Positions 33,064 to 39,130 of a stretch of 39,130 nt of DNA are shown here, piece after piece. Numbering within the stretch: the first letter of the stretch is position 1; every line of letters starts with the position of its first letter. Under the pieces are notes generated by a model that worked only from the letters and a program-made list of their open reading frames with translations, was not told the origin of the DNA and searched no databases. The translations under genes were made by a program, and so were the position numbers. This DNA comes from Terriglobia bacterium. Lineage in GTDB: Bacteria; Acidobacteriota; Terriglobia; Versatilivoradales; Versatilivoraceae. The stretch is from contig JAKUNG010000003.1 of NCBI GenBank assembly GCA_022452285.1, forward strand, positions 1-39,130. Reading direction: 5' to 3'.

Positions 33064-33648
33064 ATGATACCACACCAACCACATTTGGTCTTAGCATCAG
33101 AATCACCTCGAAGACAGGCATTGATGAAATTACTGCAAATTGACTTTGAAGTCATTGCTAGCCAAGCAGTAGAAACTGCTAAAAGTAATGAATCTCCAAC
33201 CAAACTAGTGAAACGACTGGCAAAAACAAAGGCTCAGATTGTCCAAAATAAAAGACAAACTTCATGGGTAATTGGTGCAGACACCATTGTGGTCTGTAAT
33301 TCCGAAATTCTGGGTAAACCTAGATCGATGACTGAGGCTGCTGCAATGCTTACAAAACTGAGCGGTCAGTCTCATGAAGTATTAACTGGAATTTGTATTC
33401 AATACTTGCAGAATTGTGATCTAACTTATGTTCGCACTACCGTTTCTTTTTCCACTCTTACAAAAAAAGAAATTGAAGACTATCTTATCACTGGTGAATC
33501 TTTAGATAAGGCTGGAGCCTATGGAATTCAAGGTTACGGATCAAGGTTTATCACAGACATTAAAGGTTGTTATTTCAACGTTATGGGATTACCAGTTTCC
33601 CACTTGTACAAACGGCTAAAGTCTACAGGATTTCTAACTAACTACTAA
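33064..33648 (+). CDS. maf: Maf-family nucleoside triphosphate pyrophosphatase
   Basis: The 194-residue protein has the Maf signature LVLASESPRRQALM at the N-terminus, then GADTIVV, GKPRSMTEAAAML, SGQSHEVLTG and GAYGIQGYG. Maf proteins hydrolyse dTTP, UTP or modified nucleotides and limit misincorporation. The pattern resembles the YhdE (dTTP/UTP) subfamily. It is cytoplasmic. It diverges from the selenoprotein cytochrome gene by 175 bases and converges with thyX. Confidence 0.94.
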   Translation: MIPHQPHLVLASESPRRQALMKLLQIDFEVIASQAVETAKSNESPTKLVKRLAKTKAQIVQNKRQTSWVIGADTIVVCNSEILGKPRSMTEAAAMLTKLSGQSHEVLTGICIQYLQNCDLTYVRTTVSFSTLTKKEIEDYLITGESLDKAGAYGIQGYGSRFITDIKGCYFNVMGLPVSHLYKRLKSTGFLTNY

Positions 33649-33674
33649 CCTATTGTTCTTTCAAGGTTGCTATT

Positions 33675-34601
33675 TCAATCTTTTGACCAAGGCACTTTAA
33701 GGTTCAAAAACCGAAGCTTCTCCTCAAGTTCCTGACGTTCTCGGTTGCGTTTTAGTTTAATTCCGTCGTAGGAAAGAAGCCCAAATTTTTCTGCCAATGA
33801 TTCGGCTGTTTTAAGCTCATTTTCTGCTACTGCTTTAATAATTTCTTGCTCCAGCTGGGATAAATTAACTGAATGCAGTCGGTAGTCCAAAAAAGCTTCC
33901 CAAGTGAGAGGGCACCACCTACTTAAAATTTCCTGACCAATTACATTGGCATAGCTCCGTATTTCAAATTGGGCATGATCATCCATCCTAAGAGCTAAAA
34001 AGTGAAGGAGATTATGAAGATTAATTTTCCAATAAGCTTCTGTGTAGGTAGAAAGAGAGAGGTCTTTACGAGCTTGCTCACGAGCAACGCCAGCGTTTAG
34101 TCTTTCTTGATAAATTTTTCTACTTTGATTCAAAAACTCATTTTCTTTTTTTGTAAGTTCTGTTCCAACCTTACCAGTAATAAATCCGGTACTACCCTGT
34201 CGATTACCTTGAGACTGCTCACGCCACTGATTCTTCTCAGTTAACTGGACCCCATCAATTGCTTCCGAGTATCGGGTGGAATATTCATTAACACTTGCAG
34301 TACGGTGGCGAATCCATTGCCTCCAACAGTCCATTGGCACGCGAACGTGAAATTTTATTTCACACATCTCAAAAGGAGTTGTATGTCGGTGCCTCATCAA
34401 ATAACGAATTAAGCCACGATCCTGATGAATCTTCTTCGTACCCTTCCCATAAGACACTCTCGCTGCTTGAACAACCGATTCGTCCGAACCCATATAGTCA
34501 ATGAGCCGGACAAACCCATCGTCCAAGACCTTGAAAGAAATCCCCAGAATTTGGTTTAATCCAGGAACCTCCAGACGTTTAATTTTATTACTATTGGCCA
34601 T
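33675..34601 (-). CDS. thyX: Flavin-dependent thymidylate synthase ThyX
   Basis: The 308-residue protein makes dTMP from dUMP using FAD and methylene-tetrahydrofolate. The ThyX motif RHRTASVNEYSTRY lies at residues 98-111, with MRHRHTTPFE upstream at 69-78. It is longer than the roughly 220-250 residues of many ThyX proteins, owing to extra charged helical segments after residue 120 and at the C-terminus. A ThyA gene is not in the window. It lies 143 bases downstream of gltD on the same strand and converges with maf. Confidence 0.95.
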   Translation of the reverse strand: MANSNKIKRLEVPGLNQILGISFKVLDDGFVRLIDYMGSDESVVQAARVSYGKGTKKIHQDRGLIRYLMRHRHTTPFEMCEIKFHVRVPMDCWRQWIRHRTASVNEYSTRYSEAIDGVQLTEKNQWREQSQGNRQGSTGFITGKVGTELTKKENEFLNQSRKIYQERLNAGVAREQARKDLSLSTYTEAYWKINLHNLLHFLALRMDDHAQFEIRSYANVIGQEILSRWCPLTWEAFLDYRLHSVNLSQLEQEIIKAVAENELKTAESLAEKFGLLSYDGIKLKRNRERQELEEKLRFLNLKVPWSKD

Positions 34602-34744
34602 AGAAATGGGAAGCCTAGAATAGAAAACAGACCAAAATCATTACCATGGCCCTACAGCGGAAAAAAACTTTTCATGAAAATCAGTTGTGATTATTTATCT
34701 ACTAAAATTCATTGGACCATTGGAAATTTTAATGATGAATTTCT

Positions 34745-36187
34745 TTAAGACGGGAGATCTGTAGATCCCATTAGATACTGGTCGACTCCACGGGCAGCCT
34801 GGCGACCCTCAGCAATAGCCCAAACAACTAGGCTTTGACCACGTCTTATATCACCCGCTGCAAATACTCCCTCAACACTACTCATATAATTATTATCTGA
34901 CAAGACATTACCCCGTTCATCTAGCTTTACCTCTAACTTTTCTAACATTCCCGCTCGTTCCGGCCCTAAAAATCCCATGGCAAGCAAAACTAATTCAGTT
35001 TCGACCTCAAATTCACTTCCTGCCACTTCCTTCATGGGTCGGCGACCATTAGCATCGGGTTGCCCGAATTCAACGCGAACCACCTCTAACCTCTGCAATG
35101 AACCATTAGACCCAATGAAACGCTTGGTACTCACACTCCATTCTCTCGAGCCACCTTCTTCGTGTGACGATGATGTTCTTAAAATCGTAGGCCAGTAAGG
35201 CCAAGGCATTGAAGAATTTCTTTGAGTTGGAGGCTTAGGCAATAGCTCCCAAGAAGCTACAGAGAGTGCACCTTGCCTCAAAGCCGTTCCATGGCAATCC
35301 GAACCAGTATCCCCACCACCCAAGATAATAACCCGTTTTCCTTCTGCAGAAATTAGACTATCTACACTTTGTTGATCACCTGCAATTCGTCTATTTTGTT
35401 GAGGCAAAAATTCCATTGCGAAATGGATGCCGGCAAGATCCCTTCCAGGAATGGAAAGATCTCTAGGCTGCGTTGCTCCACCAGCTAAAACCAAGGCATC
35501 GAACTCTTGACGGAGCTCGTCAATTGGAACATTAAAACCAACATTGGCATTGGTTTTAAATAAAACTCCTTCCTCTTCCATTAAATCTAAACGCCGCTTC
35601 ACTACCCATTTCTCTAGTTTGAAGTCCGGAATACCATAAGTCAAAAGGCCTCCAATCCTATCCGCCCTTTCAAATACTGTTACCCAATGTCCAGCTCGAT
35701 TAAGTTGCGCTGCACAAGCTAGCCCGGAAGGCCCTGATCCCACAATGGCTACCTTCTTATTAGTTCTTACCTTAGGAGGCTCAGCTTTAATCCATCCTTC
35801 TTGAAAGGCATGATCTATAGTACGAAGTTCGATCTGTTTAATAGTAACTGGATCGTCATTGATCCCTAAAACACAGGCAGCTTCGCAGGGTGCTGGGCAA
35901 ACCCAACCTGTAAATTCAGGAAAATTGTTAGTTTTATGTAAAACTTTGATTGCTTCCTTCCATCGGTTTCGATAAACCAAGTCATTCCAATCTGGAATTA
36001 TGTTGCCTAAGGGACATCCAGTGTGGCAAAAAGGAATACCACAATCCATACAGCGCTCTCCTTGGCCCTGTACCAATGAATCACTTGGTTCCTTATATAC
36101 CTGAAACCAGTCTTTAACGCGTTCATCCACTGATCTTCGAGCGGCCATTTGGCGCCCTATCTCCATAAATCCAGTATCTCTTCCCAT
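34745..36187 (-). CDS. gltD: Glutamate synthase small subunit
   Basis: The 480-residue protein transfers electrons from NADPH to the large subunit. N-terminal iron-sulfur ligands are CMDCGIPFCHTGC and CPAPCEAAC. FAD binding is at VAIVGSGPSGLACA and NADPH binding at VIILGGGDTGSDC. The C-terminal GDIRRGQSLVVWAIAEGR is the typical FAD-capping motif. Size and domain order are normal. It follows gltB by 125 bases. A Shine-Dalgarno (AGAGGTTC) precedes ATG 36187. Confidence 0.97.
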   Translation of the reverse strand: MGRDTGFMEIGRQMAARRSVDERVKDWFQVYKEPSDSLVQGQGERCMDCGIPFCHTGCPLGNIIPDWNDLVYRNRWKEAIKVLHKTNNFPEFTGWVCPAPCEAACVLGINDDPVTIKQIELRTIDHAFQEGWIKAEPPKVRTNKKVAIVGSGPSGLACAAQLNRAGHWVTVFERADRIGGLLTYGIPDFKLEKWVVKRRLDLMEEEGVLFKTNANVGFNVPIDELRQEFDALVLAGGATQPRDLSIPGRDLAGIHFAMEFLPQQNRRIAGDQQSVDSLISAEGKRVIILGGGDTGSDCHGTALRQGALSVASWELLPKPPTQRNSSMPWPYWPTILRTSSSHEEGGSREWSVSTKRFIGSNGSLQRLEVVRVEFGQPDANGRRPMKEVAGSEFEVETELVLLAMGFLGPERAGMLEKLEVKLDERGNVLSDNNYMSSVEGVFAAGDIRRGQSLVVWAIAEGRQAARGVDQYLMGSTDLPS

Positions 36188-36312
36188 TGAACCTCTACTT
36201 TGGAAAAGTCAAATATCACTTCCCCAGTTTCTTCTGAAAAAAATCTAATATTCCCTAGTCAAGTCTCTCAAAAAAATTAGTGCCGCTTTTAATTTATCCA
36301 CACAATAGGTGA

Positions 36313-39130
36313 TTAAATAGAATTAATAGGTGTGGCTTCTGCCTTTTCTTGTTCCAGTTGTAGCATAGAACGACGGTAGTCTACTGGTATAACCTTTACA
36401 AATGTTTCTATTATGTTATCCCAATCCTTTAACACTCTTTCTGCCACAGCACTACCAGTGAATTGGTGGTGCCGAATAATTAAACTCTTTAATGTTTCAA
36501 GATCGTTGGTCTCAGTAACTGATTCTAGATCCACCATGCTTTGATTACAATATTGACTGAAAAGTTTTTCTTCATCCAGAATATAAGCAATCCCACCACT
36601 CATTCCAGCAGCAAAATTACGACCTGTACTACCTAGAACAACAGTAATACCTCCAGTCATATATTCACAGCCATGATCTCCTACACCCTCTACAACCGTA
36701 ATAGCTCCACTATTTCTTACTGCAAAACGCTCTCCTGCCACTCCTCGAAAATAAGCTTCTCCTCCAGTAGCTCCATATAACACCACATTACCTATCAGAA
36801 TATTCTTTTCTGCAGAAAAGGTTGATTCAAGTGGAGGGTAGACAATAAGTTTGCCTCCAGATAATCCTTTGCCAATATAGTCGTTTGCATCTCCCTCCAA
36901 CGTAAATGTTATGCCACTAGCTAAAAATGCTCCAAAGCTTTGACCAGCTGAGCCACAGAAATGAACTTGAATTGTATCTTCTGGGAGCCCTTTATCACCA
37001 TATCGCTGTGCAATCTCAGAGCTAAGCATCGTTCCTACCGTACGGTTAGAATTACGAATTATGTACTTTCCCTTGATGGGTTTCTCATTATTTAAAGCAT
37101 TTTTAAAATCTTCAATTAACTGGTAATCCAGAGCCTCTTTTAACCCATGGTCTTGAGGTTGAATTTTGTGAGTTGCAAAGTTTTTAGGAACATCTGGCCG
37201 GAAAAAGATCTGAGAAAAATCTAGTCCTCTAGTTTTCCAATGGTCAATAGCATCTGTTACGTCAAGCATATCTGCACGACCGACCATTTCCTCAACGGTT
37301 CTAAATCCAAGTTTTGCCATAATCTCCCTAAGTTCTTCTATTACAAAATAGAAAAAATTGATGACATACTCAGGTTTCCCAGAAAATTTTCTCCGTAGCA
37401 CTGGATCTTGAGTAGCTATACCCACTGGGCATGTATTAAGATGACATTTCCGCATCATAATACAACCTGATGCAACTAATGGAGCTGAAGCACAACCAAA
37501 TTCTTCAGCTCCAAGCAAAACTGCTATCGCAATGTCTCGACCCGTTTTTAACTGACCATCTGTCTGAACAATAATCCGTCCCCTCAAATCATTAAGCACC
37601 AGGGTTTGTTGTGTTTCAGCTAAACCTAATTCCCAAGGAACACCAGCATGTTTGATTGAAGTCTGGGGTGAAGCCCCTGTACCTCCATCATGTCCACTAA
37701 TCAGTACAACATCAGCATGTGCTTTAGAAACTCCAGCTGCAACAGTCCCTACTCCTACCTCCGATACTAGTTTTACAGAAATTCTTGCTTTTGGATTAGC
37801 GTTTTTAAGATCATGAATCAGTTGAGCAAGATCCTCGATGGAATAGATGTCATGGTGGGGTGGTGGTGATATCAATGAAACTCCAGGAGTTGAATGACGA
37901 ACACGAGCAATGACTTTATCTACTTTATGTCCAGGCAACTGCCCTCCTTCTCCTGGCTTAGCTCCTTGAGCCATCTTAATTTGTAATTCTTCTGAATTAA
38001 CCAGATATTCAGCTGTGACTCCAAAGCGACCTGAAGCTACTTGTTTGATAGCACTTCTCCTCCAATCCCCATTTGGATCTCGTATAAAGCGTTCTGGGTC
38101 TTCTCCACCTTCTCCAGTGTTACTCTTACCTCCAACACGATTCATGGCTATTGCTAGATTTTCGTGAGCCTCTTTACTAATGGAACCAAAGGACATTGCT
38201 CCGGTTGCAAAACGCTTCACAATTTCATTAGCTGGTTCGACTTCCTCCAAAGGAATTGGAGCCCCTTTTTGAAATTTAAATAGCCCTCTAAGAGTACATA
38301 GATTCTTGCTCTGATTATTAATTAAGGTCGAGTACTCTTTAAATAATTTATAGTTGCCATGCCGGGTAGCCAATTGTAACTTGGCAACAGATTCAGGATT
38401 GAAAAGATGAAATTCACCCTCTTTTCTCCATTGATATTGACCCCCAACATTCAAGAGGGGCTTAAGAGTTACTTCCCTTTGAAAACCATACTGATGTCGT
38501 TTAATAGCTTCATATCCAAGCGTCTCTACTCCTATTCCACCAATCCTAGAAGCAGTACCTGTAAAGTAACGTTCAATTAATTCTGAATTTAAACCAATAG
38601 CTTCAAAAATCTGAGCACCTCTGTAACTTTGAATTGTAGAAATACCCATTTTAGCAATGATCTTAAGCAGGGCTTTATTTATAGACTTAATATAATTAAA
38701 GTGAGCCTTTGCAACAGAATCCTTGAAAGCACTCTCCATAGCAACTTCAGGTGAAAACACTTTTTGATTGACCATATCAGTTAAGGTTTCAAAAGCTAAG
38801 TAGGGATTAACTGCCGCTGCCCCATAGCCTATCAACAATGCAAAGTGCATAACTTCTCGAGCTTCACCAGATTCAACAATTAACCCAACCCTAGTACGAG
38901 TTCCTTCACGGGTAAGGTGATGATGAACGCCAGATGTTGCAAGTAAGCTTGGTATTGGAATCTTTTTGGAATTTACTCCTCTATCAGAGAGAATTAAAAT
39001 ATTGTAGCCCTGCTTCACCGCCTGAGAAGCTCTTAAACAAAGTGCCTCGACAGCCGACTCTAGTCCAGAATTCCCTTCATTATTAGTAAAATGCATGCTT
39101 AATGTCTTAGTTTTGAATATCGATGATTCA
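36313..39130 (-). CDS. gltB: Glutamate synthase large subunit, C-terminal two-thirds (5' end outside window)
   Basis: The frame stays open from the right edge of the window to the stop at 36313, about 939 codons. The ATG at 39096 is therefore internal. Seen are the end of the central domain ([23 protein letters not shown]) and the FMN/synthase domain with [12 protein letters not shown] and [12 protein letters not shown]. The iron-sulfur ligands lie in [15 protein letters not shown], and the C-terminal beta-helix domain ([20 protein letters not shown]) follows. The N-terminal glutaminase domain must lie beyond the window. With GltD it makes two glutamates from glutamine and 2-oxoglutarate. Confidence 0.97.
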   Translation of the reverse strand, partial: ESSIFKTKTLSMHFTNNEGNSGLESAVEALCLRASQAVKQGYNILILSDRGVNSKKIPIPSLLATSGVHHHLTREGTRTRVGLIVESGEAREVMHFALLIGYGAAAVNPYLAFETLTDMVNQKVFSPEVAMESAFKDSVAKAHFNYIKSINKALLKIIAKMGISTIQSYRGAQIFEAIGLNSELIERYFTGTASRIGGIGVETLGYEAIKRHQYGFQREVTLKPLLNVGGQYQWRKEGEFHLFNPESVAKLQLATRHGNYKLFKEYSTLINNQSKNLCTLRGLFKFQKGAPIPLEEVEPANEIVKRFATGAMSFGSISKEAHENLAIAMNRVGGKSNTGEGGEDPERFIRDPNGDWRRSAIKQVASGRFGVTAEYLVNSEELQIKMAQGAKPGEGGQLPGHKVDKVIARVRHSTPGVSLISPPPHHDIYSIEDLAQLIHDLKNANPKARISVKLVSEVGVGTVAAGVSKAHADVVLISGHDGGTGASPQTSIKHAGVPWELGLAETQQTLVLNDLRGRIIVQTDGQLKTGRDIAIAVLLGAEEFGCASAPLVASGCIMMRKCHLNTCPVGIATQDPVLRRKFSGKPEYVINFFYFVIEELREIMAKLGFRTVEEMVGRADMLDVTDAIDHWKTRGLDFSQIFFRPDVPKNFATHKIQPQDHGLKEALDYQLIEDFKNALNNEKPIKGKYIIRNSNRTVGTMLSSEIAQRYGDKGLPEDTIQVHFCGSAGQSFGAFLASGITFTLEGDANDYIGKGLSGGKLIVYPPLESTFSAEKNILIGNVVLYGATGGEAYFRGVAGERFAVRNSGAITVVEGVGDHGCEYMTGGITVVLGSTGRNFAAGMSGGIAYILDEEKLFSQYCNQSMVDLESVTETNDLETLKSLIIRHHQFTGSAVAERVLKDWDNIIETFVKVIPVDYRRSMLQLEQEKAEATPINSI

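Noticed and set aside
36313..39096. gltB as a complete 927-residue gene
   Set aside because: The frame continues open to the window edge, and the sequence upstream of the ATG fits the GltB central domain. The gene is cut by the window, not truncated in the genome.

Overview
The window is an A+T-rich stretch of a Gram-negative (diderm) bacterial chromosome, densely packed with housekeeping genes. No plasmid, phage or transposon signature was seen. The gene set is mosaic: PyrR-type pyrimidine control, flavin-dependent thymidylate synthase (ThyX), a HemQ/chlorite-dismutase-family protein, agmatine deiminase plus N-carbamoylputrescine amidase, and a System I cytochrome c maturation cluster with a cysteine-type (CXXXY) CcmE. 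This suggests an uncultivated, probably aerobic or microaerobic heterotroph outside the well-studied Gammaproteobacteria. I cannot place the phylum from sequence alone.

Layout. 1-5.4 kb: the tail of a plus-strand gene, then a minus-strand block of an amidohydrolase, a small membrane protein, tRNA-Arg(TCT), a secreted GH97 glycosidase and a secreted cyclase-family hydrolase. 5.7-10.4 kb: a plus-strand group of an MFS transporter, a DapA-like aldolase and a transketolase/PDH-E1-like enzyme. 10.4-13.4 kb: a minus-strand putrescine operon (aguB, TraB-family gene, aguA) in which aguB appears to start at an AUU codon. 13.8-15.6 kb: aroC with an unusual insertion and a membrane-anchored YHS protein. 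15.6-18.6 kb: a minus-strand pyrR-pyrB-pyrC operon. 19-29.2 kb: an MFS transporter, a Rieske ferredoxin and the ccm cluster (ccmE, F, H, a ccmI-like gene, a membrane-anchored accessory gene, ccmA, B, C and a 55-codon ccmD), ending in hemQ. 29.2-32.9 kb: a minus-strand group of a tetraheme cytochrome gene, dciA, gatC and gatA. 33-39.1 kb: maf (plus), then thyX, gltD and gltB on the minus strand; gltB runs off the right edge.

The main discovery candidate is the tetraheme cytochrome gene. Its reading frame extends about 195 bases upstream of the obvious open frame through one in-frame TGA. That TGA stands where related sequences, as I recall them, have the second cysteine of a Cys-Gly-Cys motif, giving Cys-Gly-Sec. 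A GC-rich stem-loop resembling a bacterial SECIS follows directly, with GGUCU at +19 to +23 after the UGA. TGA is an ordinary stop elsewhere in the window. The gene therefore reads as a membrane-anchored selenoprotein cytochrome. The ccm cluster would mature such cytochromes, and HemQ could help supply their heme.
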